NCBI RefSeq assembly: GCF_013336795.1
Contig: NZ_JAAFZT010000015.1
Location: 153,009 to 191,540 of the forward strand
From: Alteripontixanthobacter muriae
GTDB taxonomy: Bacteria; Pseudomonadota; Alphaproteobacteria; Sphingomonadales; Sphingomonadaceae
DNA: 38,532 bases
Reading direction: 5' to 3'
A program made the position numbers and the translations under genes. The notes beneath the pieces were generated by a model, which saw only the letters and a list, made by a program, of their open reading frames with translations, did not search any database and was not told where the DNA came from. Positions within the stretch are counted from its first letter, which is position 1; the number at the start of each line of letters is the position of its first letter. Positions 9,607-17,695 of this stretch are shown piece by piece.

Positions 9607-10602
9607 TCAGCCGTTCTTGCCGACAATACTTTCAGGCAGTTCCTCACCAAAGACGCGCTGGTAATATTCGGCCACCAGCATCCGTTCGGCCTCGTCGCAC
9701 TTGTTCAGGAAACTCAAGCGGAAAGCGAAGCCAATGTCCTTGAAAATGGCCGTATTCTGGGCCCAGGTGATCACCGTACGCGGGCTCATCACGGTCGAGA
9801 TATCGCCATTGATGAAGCCTTGGCGCGTCAGGTCGGCCACCCGGATCATGCTGGCGATCTGTGCCTTGTCCGCATCGGGGTTCTTGGCAGCGACGATCGC
9901 CTGTTCGGTTTCCTGCGGCAGATAATTGAGCCCAATGACGATATTCCAGCGGTCCATCTGGCCCTGGTTGATCGCCTGGGTGCCATGATACAGCCCGCTG
10001 GTATCCCCGAGACCCACCGTGTTTGCCGTGGCGAACAGACGGAAATGCGGATCGGGGCGAATGACCCGGTTCTGGTCCAGCAAGGTCAGCTTGCCCTCAT
10101 TCTCCAATACGCGCTGAATAACGAACATGACGTCCGGGCGCCCCGCGTCATATTCGTCGAACACCAGCGCCACCGGATGCTGCAACGCCCAGGGAAGCAA
10201 ACCTTCACGGAATTCGGTGACCTGCAATCCGTCCCGCAGCACAATGGCATCGCGCCCAACCAGATCGATGCGGCTGATATGCGCGTCGAGGTTGATGCGG
10301 ATGCACGGCCAGTTCAGGCGGGCCGCGACCTGTTCAATATGGGTCGATTTACCGGTGCCGTGATAGCCCTGCACCATCACCCTGCGATTGAAGGCGAAGC
10401 CTGCAAGAATGGCGAGTGTCGTATCCGGATCGAAGACGTAGTTTTCATCCAGATCGGGCACGCGGTCATCGGCCCTGGAGAAGGCGGGAATCTGCCAGTC
10501 CATGTCGATCCCGAAAGTCTCGCGCACATCCACGCTGGTGTCGGGTGCGGCCAGAACGGTCTTCTCGGCGGCGTCGAAGCTCTTGTCGGTCATTTCGTTC
10601 AT
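9607..10602 (-). CDS. cobS: CobS-family AAA+ ATPase (cobaltochelatase subunit)
   Basis: 331 residues. Family role: the AAA+ motor of aerobic CobNST cobaltochelatase, inserting Co2+ into hydrogenobyrinate a,c-diamide. Walker A is [13 protein letters not shown] near residue 80, Walker B is [14 protein letters not shown], and sensor-type [17 protein letters not shown] follows. The N-terminal [14 protein letters not shown] is typical of CobS. ATG 10602 is used, with ATG 10593 the alternative. No cobT lies downstream: the next genes are on the opposite strand. A J-domain gene, often upstream of cobS in this group, is nearby at 11555-12151, separated by an inserted plus-strand gene. No cobalamin riboswitch was seen. 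Confidence 0.93.
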   Translation of the reverse strand: MNEMTDKSFDAAEKTVLAAPDTSVDVRETFGIDMDWQIPAFSRADDRVPDLDENYVFDPDTTLAILAGFAFNRRVMVQGYHGTGKSTHIEQVAARLNWPCIRINLDAHISRIDLVGRDAIVLRDGLQVTEFREGLLPWALQHPVALVFDEYDAGRPDVMFVIQRVLENEGKLTLLDQNRVIRPDPHFRLFATANTVGLGDTSGLYHGTQAINQGQMDRWNIVIGLNYLPQETEQAIVAAKNPDADKAQIASMIRVADLTRQGFINGDISTVMSPRTVITWAQNTAIFKDIGFAFRLSFLNKCDEAERMLVAEYYQRVFGEELPESIVGKNG

Positions 10603-10693
10603 TACCTGTGTGGCCTAGAGAAGGCGGCGGCTGGTCGCAAGCGTCAGGCACGGCATTTTATTGTGGCGCGAGCATGTCTATATAGATTGGCGA

Positions 10694-11554
10694 ATGGCCC
10701 TGATCGACACAATCCTGCCCAGACCTTCAGACCGGCTGCGCGACGCGTTGGTCCGCAGGGTGCGGGCGACATTCAATGACACCTCCAGCGGCCAGAAGCC
10801 GGTGCCCCCGTCAGACGACGCGCTGTTCGCGCCCGATTCGCCGATCCGCATGGTGCATGCCGATGTCACCGCCATGATGGTCGGCGGCATACGTGGATTG
10901 CTGCTGCAGATGCTGCATCCCCATGCCTTGCAGGGCGTGCTCGACCATTCGGATTTCCGTGCCGACATGCACGGCCGGTTGCGGCGCACGGCTCGGTTCA
11001 TCGCCATTACCACCTACGGGCAGAAGGACGATGCGACCAAGGCTATCAAACGTGTGAATGCCATTCACGAACAGGTTTCAGGCACCCTGCCCGACGGCAC
11101 GCCTTATTCCGCGCGCGATCCCCGGACGCTGGCTTTCGTGCATCTGGCCGAGGCTACCAGCTTCCTTGCAGCCTATCTTCGTTACGTCCGCCCGACGATG
11201 CCGCTGGCCGAGCAGGACATGTATTTCCGGCAGTTCGCGGTTGTCGCCCGCTTGCTGGATGCCGATCCGGTGCCGGAAAGCCGCAGCGAAGCGGAGCGCA
11301 TGATGCGCGAAAGGCGCGGCGAATTGCGCGGATCGCCCGAGGCGCGGGAAGTCGCCGACCTCGTGCTCAACCAGCGGCCCGAAGGCGCGCCGATCCTTGT
11401 CCAGCAGATGCTGGGTGGCGCAGCGGTCGACCTCTTGCCGCCTTTTGCGCGCGCCATGCTCGGCCTTCGCAATCCGCCGCTCGGCGCAATTGGCGCGAGG
11501 ATGGCCACCGGCGGCATGGGTCGCACCCTGCGCTGGGCCTTTCGCCAGAACTGA
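10694..11554 (+). CDS. Oxygenase MpaB family protein (DUF2236)
   Basis: 286 residues from ATG 10694. It matches the MpaB/latex-clearing-protein catalytic domain family, heme-containing oxygenases or related proteins. Visible blocks are VHADVTAMMVGGIRGLLLQM, LHPHALQGVLDHSDFRADM and RRTARFIAITTYG, then FVHLAEATSFLAAYLRYV and LAEQDMYFRQFAVVARLL. The histidines in the LHPHA block are candidate heme ligands. Substrate unknown. A GTG at 10661 would add 11 residues with no better ribosome binding site. It interrupts the cobS/J-domain pair on the other strand and ends stop-to-stop against the J-domain gene (TGATCA). Confidence 0.85.
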   Translation: MALIDTILPRPSDRLRDALVRRVRATFNDTSSGQKPVPPSDDALFAPDSPIRMVHADVTAMMVGGIRGLLLQMLHPHALQGVLDHSDFRADMHGRLRRTARFIAITTYGQKDDATKAIKRVNAIHEQVSGTLPDGTPYSARDPRTLAFVHLAEATSFLAAYLRYVRPTMPLAEQDMYFRQFAVVARLLDADPVPESRSEAERMMRERRGELRGSPEAREVADLVLNQRPEGAPILVQQMLGGAAVDLLPPFARAMLGLRNPPLGAIGARMATGGMGRTLRWAFRQN

Positions 11555-12151
11555 TCAGGCCAGCGCGACCGATTTCTTGAGCAGCTGATAGGCTTCCACC
11601 ACCTGTTGCAAGCGTCCTTCGAACCCGCGGTCCCCGCCGTTGCGGTCCGGGTGATAGCGACGCACCAGTTCGGAATAGCGGCGCCGCAGATCCTTCCGGT
11701 CGGTCGCCATGCCAAGCCCCATCACATCGAGAGCGCGCGCTTCCTGCGCAGTGAAGCGGCTCTCCGCGGCATTCTCGGCCGATCTGTGGCGACCGCGCTG
11801 GCGAATGGAGTCGGCCCGCGCATTTATTGCATCGAGCGGGTCCGCAAAATCGGCCCAGCGAGGCATGGCGTCGCTCATGGCATCGACGCGGAAGGCGCGT
11901 GTTTCACTGGCCCAGCCCGCTCCGGGTGCCTGAGCGGCGTAGATTTCTTCCGCGCTCATGCCTTCGAACCAGTCGTAGCCGGCATTGAATTCGCGCACGT
12001 GATCAAGGCAGAACCAGCGCCAGTCACCCGGTCCGTCGAAACCCGAACCGCGCCTGCCCGGAGCGCGAAACTCACCCGGCTCGCAGCACCCCGGCCTTTC
12101 GCAGTTTCGCCCGTCGCTTTCGTATCGTCCATGGAACTTAGTGTATGCCAC
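11555..12151 (-). CDS. J-domain (DnaJ-like) protein
   Basis: 198 residues. The C-terminal 60 residues form a J domain: DVMGLGMATDRKDLRRRYSE, LVRRYHPDRNGG (the HPD motif that stimulates Hsp70 ATPase) and LQQVVEAYQLLK. The N-terminal half holds a Cys/His patch (NCERPGCCEPGEFRAP and FCLDHVREFN) that may bind zinc. This architecture is a known alphaproteobacterial J-domain family often found beside cobS and bolA. Here it diverges from bolA. It would act as a specialised DnaK co-chaperone; the client is unknown. Confidence 0.88.
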   Translation of the reverse strand: MAYTKFHGRYESDGRNCERPGCCEPGEFRAPGRRGSGFDGPGDWRWFCLDHVREFNAGYDWFEGMSAEEIYAAQAPGAGWASETRAFRVDAMSDAMPRWADFADPLDAINARADSIRQRGRHRSAENAAESRFTAQEARALDVMGLGMATDRKDLRRRYSELVRRYHPDRNGGDRGFEGRLQQVVEAYQLLKKSVALA

Positions 12152-12194
12152 GCCCTTAGGATGGTAGGTGCAATACGAAATGGAAGACTTGACG

Positions 12195-12503
12195 ATGACG
12201 AAAGTTCAATCGAACCCCGGCCCGCTCGCGCAGGAAATTCATGACAGGCTGGAGAGCGCGCTGACGCCGATCACGCTGGAGGTGATCAACGACAGCGCCT
12301 CACATGCAGGTCATTCCGGGGATGATGGTAGCGGCGAATCGCATTTCACCGTGGTGGTGGAGAGCGCTTCATTTGCCGGGCAGAGCCGCCTGCAAAGGCA
12401 GCGGCTGGTGAACACGGCCCTTGGCGACATACCCGGGCAGCGGGTTCATGCGCTGGCGATCAAGACCTATGCTCCGGGCGAATATCGCCGGGAAGGTTCA
12501 TGA
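12195..12503 (+). CDS. bolA: BolA family protein
   Basis: 102 residues from ATG 12195 (MTKVQSNPGPLAQEIHDRLE). BolA proteins pair with monothiol glutaredoxins in Fe-S cluster handling and stress responses. Family blocks: EVINDSASHAGHSGDDGSGESHFTVVVES, RLQRQRLVNTAL and VHALAIKTYAPGEY, with the conserved invariant histidine in VHALAIK. An ATG at 12180 would add five residues (MEDLT); both have modest GGA-type ribosome sites, so the start is uncertain. Only 43 bases separate it from the divergent J-domain gene. Its stop overlaps the next gene (ATGA). Confidence 0.92.
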   Translation: MTKVQSNPGPLAQEIHDRLESALTPITLEVINDSASHAGHSGDDGSGESHFTVVVESASFAGQSRLQRQRLVNTALGDIPGQRVHALAIKTYAPGEYRREGS

Positions 12504-13225
12504 GCGCGCTCTACGATCTTTGGTACTGGCCATCGATCCCGGGACGCGGCGAATTCGTCCGCCTTGCCCTGGAAGCTGCCGGTATCATCTACCGCGAACC
12601 TGCTCGCGAGAACGGCGTTGACGCCCTGCTGGGTGACATGGAAAATCGGCACGGCATCCGGCCTTATGCCCCACCCTATGTGACGAATGGTGCCGAAACC
12701 GTCGCGCAGGTCGCCCTTATCCTCGACTGGCTTGGACGGCGGCACGGCTTCGCATCCGAAGATGCAGCGGTCGCGACGCAGCTGATGCAATTGCAACTGA
12801 CGGTCACCGATATAGTGGCCGAGATCCACGACACCCATCACCCGATATCGACCGGCGCCTATTACGCCGACCAGAAAGACGCCGCGAAGAAAGCCGCGCT
12901 CAGCTTCCGCAGTGAACGTATGCCGAAATATTTCGATTATTTCGAAGATGCGCTGAGCGCTAGATCCGGACCCTTCGTGCTCGGGGCCGGATGGAGCCAT
13001 GTCGACAGCTCTCTCTGGTTGCTGATGGAGGGGCTGGACTACGCCTTTCCGAACCGCATGGCGGAACTTGCACCAGACTACCCGCGGCTTGCAGCCTGCC
13101 GTCACGCATTCGCAAAGCTCGACAATGTCGCGGCGTACTTACGATCCGACCGCCGGATGCCGTTCAACGAAGACGGTATTTTCCGCCACTATCCCGAACT
13201 CGATTCAAAAGGTTCCGATGCATGA
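12500..13225 (+). CDS. Glutathione S-transferase family protein
   Basis: 241 residues. The N-terminal thioredoxin-like domain starts LYDLWYWPSIPGRGEFVRLALEAAGI, where the tyrosine near residue 5-8 is the likely catalytic residue as in mu/sigma/pi-type GSTs. APPYVTNGAETVAQVALILDWLG holds the cis-proline and glutathione-gamma-glutamyl contact. The C-terminal helical domain includes PFVLGAGWSHVDSSLWLLMEGL and YPRLAACRHAFAKLDNVAAYLRSDRR. Overlaps bolA by ATGA upstream and pirin by ATGA downstream. Possible role in detoxifying electrophiles together with the following redox genes; substrate unknown. Confidence 0.9.
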   Translation: MSALYDLWYWPSIPGRGEFVRLALEAAGIIYREPARENGVDALLGDMENRHGIRPYAPPYVTNGAETVAQVALILDWLGRRHGFASEDAAVATQLMQLQLTVTDIVAEIHDTHHPISTGAYYADQKDAAKKAALSFRSERMPKYFDYFEDALSARSGPFVLGAGWSHVDSSLWLLMEGLDYAFPNRMAELAPDYPRLAACRHAFAKLDNVAAYLRSDRRMPFNEDGIFRHYPELDSKGSDA

Positions 13226-14118
13226 CGATCCTTCAGACGATCACGCCTGTCACGCATGATCTTGGCCAGTTTAAGGTGCGCCGCGCCTTGCCCGCGAAAG
13301 AGCGGACGATGGTCGGCCCCTTCATCTTCGTGGACGAATTCGGTCCGGCACGGCTCGATGCTGGGCAAGGCATGGATGTGCGCCCGCACCCTCATGTCAA
13401 CCTGGCAACAGTGACCTGGCTGTTCGGCGGTGAACATGCCGGGGCAATCGAGCATCGCGACAGCCTCGGCACGCTGGCGACCATCCGGCCCGGACAGGTC
13501 AATCTGATGACGGCGGGCAGCGGCATCGTGCATTCCGAACGCAGCCCGCAGGATGAACGCACGGGCGGCCCGCGCCTTTATGGCATGCAGACCTGGCTTG
13601 CCCTTCCCGACGGCCGCGAGGAGATCGAGCCAGCCTTCGAAGCGCGGCGCGATCTGCCGGTGGTCGAGGCCGATGGCGCAAAAGCAACGATCATCATGGG
13701 CGAATTATGGGGCAGCCGTTCGCCCGTCACCACCTATGCCGAAACGATCAACGCGCAGATCGCGCTGGAGGCGGGCGGCTCCATTATAATCGAAGCGAAT
13801 GCCGACGAACGGGCGATCATGCTGGTCGGCGGCGATGCGTGCCTCGGCGATGCGGCGCTTACCCTGTACGAACTCGTCGTGCTTGCTCCGGGCGAAGAGA
13901 TGATCCTGCGTTCCGACAGCGGCGGGCTTGCCATGTTGCTGGGCGGCGAAGCTTTCCCGACCAAGCGCCACGTTTGGTGGAATTTCGTCAGTTCCGATCC
14001 CGACCGCATCGTGCAGGCGACGGACGATTGGAAAGCCGGGAGATTTGCAAAAGTGCCCGGAGACAGCGAAGAATATATCCCCATTCCCGATCAACCCAAG
14101 ACTGTGAGCTACCCATGA
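13222..14118 (+). CDS. Pirin family protein
   Basis: 298 residues from ATG 13222, inside an ATGA overlap with the GST gene. Double cupin fold. Metal ligands are visible in RPHPHVNLATVTWLFGGE (two His) and IEHRDSLGTLATIRPGQ to MTAGSGIVHSER (His and Glu). The C-terminal cupin ends with FPTKRHVWWNFVSSDPDRI, typical of pirins. Bacterial pirins can have quercetinase activity or bind pyruvate dehydrogenase. Nothing here decides the substrate. The stop overlaps the SDR gene in ATGA. Confidence 0.93.
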   Translation: MTILQTITPVTHDLGQFKVRRALPAKERTMVGPFIFVDEFGPARLDAGQGMDVRPHPHVNLATVTWLFGGEHAGAIEHRDSLGTLATIRPGQVNLMTAGSGIVHSERSPQDERTGGPRLYGMQTWLALPDGREEIEPAFEARRDLPVVEADGAKATIIMGELWGSRSPVTTYAETINAQIALEAGGSIIIEANADERAIMLVGGDACLGDAALTLYELVVLAPGEEMILRSDSGGLAMLLGGEAFPTKRHVWWNFVSSDPDRIVQATDDWKAGRFAKVPGDSEEYIPIPDQPKTVSYP

Positions 14119-14945
14119 CGAACACGATCTGGATCACCGGCGCCTCCTCGGGCATCGGCCGCGCGCTGGCTCTCGAATATGCCGGGCGCGGCAAGACGGT
14201 CGAAGGCGAGCCCTTCTCGCTCATCCTGTCGGGCCGCGATGAGGGCAGGCTGGCGGCCGTGGCGGAGGAATGCGCTTGCGAAACCCTGGTGCTGCCTTTC
14301 GAAATGACTGACGAGGCCGCGATGCAGGAGGCGGTCCGCATGGCTGAAGCGTGGCAGGAAGGATTCGACATGCTGGTCAACAACGCCGGCATTTCGCAAC
14401 GTTCGCAGGCCATCAACACGAAGATGGACGTGTATCGCCGCATCCTCGACATTGACCTGCTCGCACCCATCGCGCTGACGCAGGAGGTACTCGGCGGCAT
14501 GGTTTCGCGCGGGTCGGGCAAGCTGGTCTTCATGGCGTCCATCGCCGGCAAGGTCGGTGTGCCGCTGCGCACCGCCTATTGCGCGGCGAAACACGGGCTG
14601 ATCGGCTATGCCGATGCCCTGCGGACGGAATTGTCGGTGACCGACATCGAGGTGCATGTCGTCGCCCCCGGCTCCGTCGCGACCGATGTCTCGCGCAATG
14701 CGCTGGGCGGGGATGGCGACCGGCGCGGTGTCAGCGACAAGGCGATCGACGAAGGCATACCCCCTGCAGAAGCGGCGCGAATCATCGCCGACGCCATCGC
14801 GCTCAACCAGCGCGAGATCATCGTCGCGCGCGGCATGGAAGAAGCCATGGGCGAATTGCGGCGGACGCCCGATCAATTGTTCGACCAGATGGCGAACATG
14901 GTGGCGAAAGGGTACATGGAGAAAATGGAACCACAGGGTTCCTGA
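14115..14945 (+). CDS. Short-chain dehydrogenase/reductase
   Basis: 276 residues from ATG 14115. Rossmann motif IWITGASSGIGRALALEYA (TGxxxGxG), LVNNAGIS (NNAG), catalytic serine in VFMASIAGKVG, and YCAAKHG (YxxxK) with VAPGSVATDVSR after it: a classical SDR. The glycine-rich loop followed by a later arginine (LSGRDE) suggests NADP(H), which is inference. A long insertion is absent. Substrate unknown. Fourth gene of the bolA-led chain; its TGA shares one base with the ATG of the hydrolase. Confidence 0.93.
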   Translation: MTNTIWITGASSGIGRALALEYAGRGKTVEGEPFSLILSGRDEGRLAAVAEECACETLVLPFEMTDEAAMQEAVRMAEAWQEGFDMLVNNAGISQRSQAINTKMDVYRRILDIDLLAPIALTQEVLGGMVSRGSGKLVFMASIAGKVGVPLRTAYCAAKHGLIGYADALRTELSVTDIEVHVVAPGSVATDVSRNALGGDGDRRGVSDKAIDEGIPPAEAARIIADAIALNQREIIVARGMEEAMGELRRTPDQLFDQMANMVAKGYMEKMEPQGS

Positions 14946-15868
14946 TGGGAGACGACAGGATGGACCAGCGCCGGATAGACCTCGCCAACGGCATTCACCT
15001 CGACGTGGTCGATACCGGGCCGCCGCAGGATCGGCCGGACGCACCGGCCCTCATCTTCCTGCACGGTTTCCCCGAATCCCACCGCACCTGGCGGCACCAG
15101 ATCGCGCATCTGCAGGACCGCTACCGTTGTATCGCGCCCGATCAGCGCGGCTATCGCGGATCGTCCAAGCCTCAGGATGTGACAAGTTACACCCCCGACA
15201 AACTGATCGGCGACATCTTCCTGCTTGCAGCCGAACTCGGCATCCCGAACTTCACCATCCTTGGCCATGACTGGGGCGGCGCGATCGCCTGGGGAATCGC
15301 TCTGGCCGGGCAGGGCACCGGACGCGTCACGCGGGCAGTCATCGCCAATGCACCGCATCCTGCGATCTTCCAGCGGCTGCTCTACACCGACCGGCAGCAG
15401 CGGGAATCCAGCCAGTACATGCGCGGCTTCCGCGACACCGAAAACGATGCGCTGGTGCGCGATCATGGTCTGACCGGCATTCTGATGAAAGAGGTGAAAT
15501 GGGACCGCCCATCGCAGATGGAGCCTGCCGAACGCGACGCGCTGATGAAGGACTGGCAGGACCGGGACGCGGCGTTCGGCATGCTGAGCTGGTACCGGGC
15601 CTCGCCCGTCAAGGTTCCGGCGATGGACGAACCCTTCGCCTTGCCGGACGATTACAGCCCGCCTTCCCTGCCCGATCTTTCCATCCCCACGCTCGTCATC
15701 TGGGGAATGGACGATCTGGCCCTGCCCCCCGGCAATCTTGACGGCTTGGATGACCTCATAGACGATCTGACCATTGTCCAGGTGCCCGAAAGCGGGCATT
15801 TCGTTCCGTGGGAAGCGCCGGAGAAGGTAAATGCCGCGCTGGACGAGTTCCTCGCCCGTACCGATTGA
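14945..15868 (+). CDS. Alpha/beta hydrolase, epoxide-hydrolase-like
   Basis: 307 residues from ATG 14945, one base overlapping the SDR stop. Oxyanion-hole motif FLHGFPESHRTWRHQ, then the nucleophile elbow LGHDWGGAIAWG with aspartate near residue 109, as in epoxide hydrolases and haloalkane dehalogenases rather than serine esterases. WGMDDLALPP carries the acid and ESGHFVPWEAPE the histidine. The cap region has YRASPVK, where the tyrosine could activate an epoxide. HGFPE favours epoxide hydrolase over dehalogenase. It ends 20 bases from a convergent gene. With GST, SDR and pirin it makes a plausible electrophile or oxidised-lipid processing set. Confidence 0.9.
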   Translation: MGDDRMDQRRIDLANGIHLDVVDTGPPQDRPDAPALIFLHGFPESHRTWRHQIAHLQDRYRCIAPDQRGYRGSSKPQDVTSYTPDKLIGDIFLLAAELGIPNFTILGHDWGGAIAWGIALAGQGTGRVTRAVIANAPHPAIFQRLLYTDRQQRESSQYMRGFRDTENDALVRDHGLTGILMKEVKWDRPSQMEPAERDALMKDWQDRDAAFGMLSWYRASPVKVPAMDEPFALPDDYSPPSLPDLSIPTLVIWGMDDLALPPGNLDGLDDLIDDLTIVQVPESGHFVPWEAPEKVNAALDEFLARTD

Positions 15869-15888
15869 GCCGCGGCGCACTCACGCGG

Positions 15889-16995
15889 TCAGGCGCGCCA
15901 TTCGACCCACGCGCCGTGGGGATGCGCGGCTGCGAGCGTCACCCATTGCTCCCCGCCCGGCCAGAAACGGGCCTGCAACTCATGTGCGAATGTCTGCCGG
16001 TTGGTTTCCAGCCGCAGCCAGGCGACAGGTTTCGAGCGCTCCGCAGCGGCTCCTGCTGTCTCGACGGTGTGCATGATCCGGTCCTGCGTGGAGTTGGGCA
16101 GATATTGCCAGACGATGGTGTGGAACAGGCAGCGTGTCGTTTCCTCGACCTGCGGCTCCGACATGACAGCCTCAACCCAATCGCCCGCATCCGCCTGCTC
16201 GAGTTCGGGCGCGCGCCCCATCGCCAGTGAATGCGCCGCGTCTATGCGCGCCATGCGTTCCGCCGCCTCGGGCCAGACGTAGCTTTTCAGCCGAAGAACC
16301 GCATCCGGATCACGCAGATCCAATGGCTTGAGGTCACAGCCCCGCACTCCGGTGACGATCACCTCGGCATCGGGCGGCGGATTACCGCGCCATTCGGGCG
16401 CAAGCCGCAGGGGCGACGGAGACCCGAACTGCACCCCGCCAAGATCAAAGGTGAACCGGTCCATCATCGTGTTGATACCGGCACTCGCGCCAATCTCGTT
16501 CAGCTCAAAACGCGCGCCGAGGCGCTGCGACAGCCAAGCCAGCCCTGCCATGACCGCTGAAGATCGCCCCGCCTCATTCGTCTGCGGCGGCCCGTCCAGC
16601 CATGGCAGCAGCACGGTATCGTGCTTGCGGATCATCTCTCCGACCAGCCGGTCCACCGTTCCCTGATCGGTCGTGATCCCGGCATAGACTGGTTCAAGCG
16701 AGCGGTCCTGGCCCGTAAGCAGCAGATGGTGCAGCCCGCCTGTAATCCGCAGCGGCAGGGCATCCTTGATCACCGGCCCCTGCCATGCCGCCATGCGCCT
16801 GCCGACGGCGGTTTCGCTCTCCAGCACCGACAACAGGGCACGGATGATGCGCGCGGTACCAGGGGCTCCGTTACGTTCGGCATGGCGCGCCTGCCATTCG
16901 ATGCCTTTCGGGACAGAGGTCATCTCCATCGCGGGGATGTCCGCCCCGGCATTCACACCGTCAGAACTCTGCTGGCTACCGTGATCTTGCGCCAT
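15889..16995 (-). CDS. DUF2332 family protein
   Basis: 368 residues, uncharacterised family. Recognisable blocks: LPLRITGGLHHLLLTGQD, TDQGTVDRLVGEMIRKHD, PPQTNEAGRSSAVMAGLAWL, FELNEIGASAGINTMMDRF and FHTIVWQYLP near the C-terminus. NEIGASAGIN resembles the glycine-rich loop of SAM-binding Rossmann folds, so a methyltransferase-like fold is possible; no activity is assigned. Start ATG 16995 has no strong ribosome binding site. It lies alone on the minus strand between two plus-strand operons, back to back with hisG. Confidence 0.85.
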   Translation of the reverse strand: MAQDHGSQQSSDGVNAGADIPAMEMTSVPKGIEWQARHAERNGAPGTARIIRALLSVLESETAVGRRMAAWQGPVIKDALPLRITGGLHHLLLTGQDRSLEPVYAGITTDQGTVDRLVGEMIRKHDTVLLPWLDGPPQTNEAGRSSAVMAGLAWLSQRLGARFELNEIGASAGINTMMDRFTFDLGGVQFGSPSPLRLAPEWRGNPPPDAEVIVTGVRGCDLKPLDLRDPDAVLRLKSYVWPEAAERMARIDAAHSLAMGRAPELEQADAGDWVEAVMSEPQVEETTRCLFHTIVWQYLPNSTQDRIMHTVETAGAAAERSKPVAWLRLETNRQTFAHELQARFWPGGEQWVTLAAAHPHGAWVEWRA

Positions 16996-17038
16996 AGCGA
17001 TTGCCCTTTTGCCGGTCGCATCCTAGATGCCGCGCATA

Positions 17039-17695
17039 ATGCCGACATTTCTCACCTTTGCCATACCCAAGGGCCGGATCCTTGACGAAGCCCTGCCCGT
17101 GATGTCGCGCGCAGGCGTAGTCCCCGAGGATGCTTTCCACGACAAGGCGAACCGTTCGCTCAGCTTCGCCACAACGCGTGACGACATGCGCCTCATTCGC
17201 GTGCGCGCTTTCGATGTCGCTACCTTTGTCGCACATGGTGCAGCGCAGATGGGCATCGTCGGGTCCGACGTGATTGAGGAATTCGACTATTCCGACCTCT
17301 ACGCCCCGGTCGATCTGGACATCGGCCATTGCCGCCTGGCGGTCGCCGAACCTGCGGAGGGTGCGGCAGCAATCGACGGGGCCAGCCATGTGCGGGTGGC
17401 GACGAAATACCCCAATATCACCCGGCGTCATTTCGAAGCCTGCGGCAAACAGGCTGAATGCGTGAAGCTGAATGGGGCGATGGAACTGGCACCCAGCCTC
17501 GGCCTTGCAGGACGGATCGTCGATCTGGTCTCGACCGGCGCGACTCTGAAGCAGAACGGGCTGGTCGAGACACGCCGCATCATGGATGTGTCCGCAAGGC
17601 TCATCGTCAATCGCGCGGCCCTGAAGACGGACCCCCGCATTGCCGAGCTGGTCAACACCTTCCGCAGCCTTGCTGACCGGCGGGACGCAGCCTGA
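17039..17695 (+). CDS. hisG: ATP phosphoribosyltransferase, short form
   Basis: First enzyme of histidine synthesis: ATP plus PRPP gives phosphoribosyl-ATP. 218 residues from ATG 17039 ([15 protein letters not shown]); ATG 17027 would add four residues. I prefer 17039 by family N-terminus; neither has a clear ribosome site. Blocks: [74 protein letters not shown] (PRPP-binding loop). The C-terminal regulatory domain is missing, as expected for the short form, which needs HisZ for activity. hisZ is not in the window. hisD follows with a one-base overlap. Confidence 0.95.
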   Translation: MPTFLTFAIPKGRILDEALPVMSRAGVVPEDAFHDKANRSLSFATTRDDMRLIRVRAFDVATFVAHGAAQMGIVGSDVIEEFDYSDLYAPVDLDIGHCRLAVAEPAEGAAAIDGASHVRVATKYPNITRRHFEACGKQAECVKLNGAMELAPSLGLAGRIVDLVSTGATLKQNGLVETRRIMDVSARLIVNRAALKTDPRIAELVNTFRSLADRRDAA

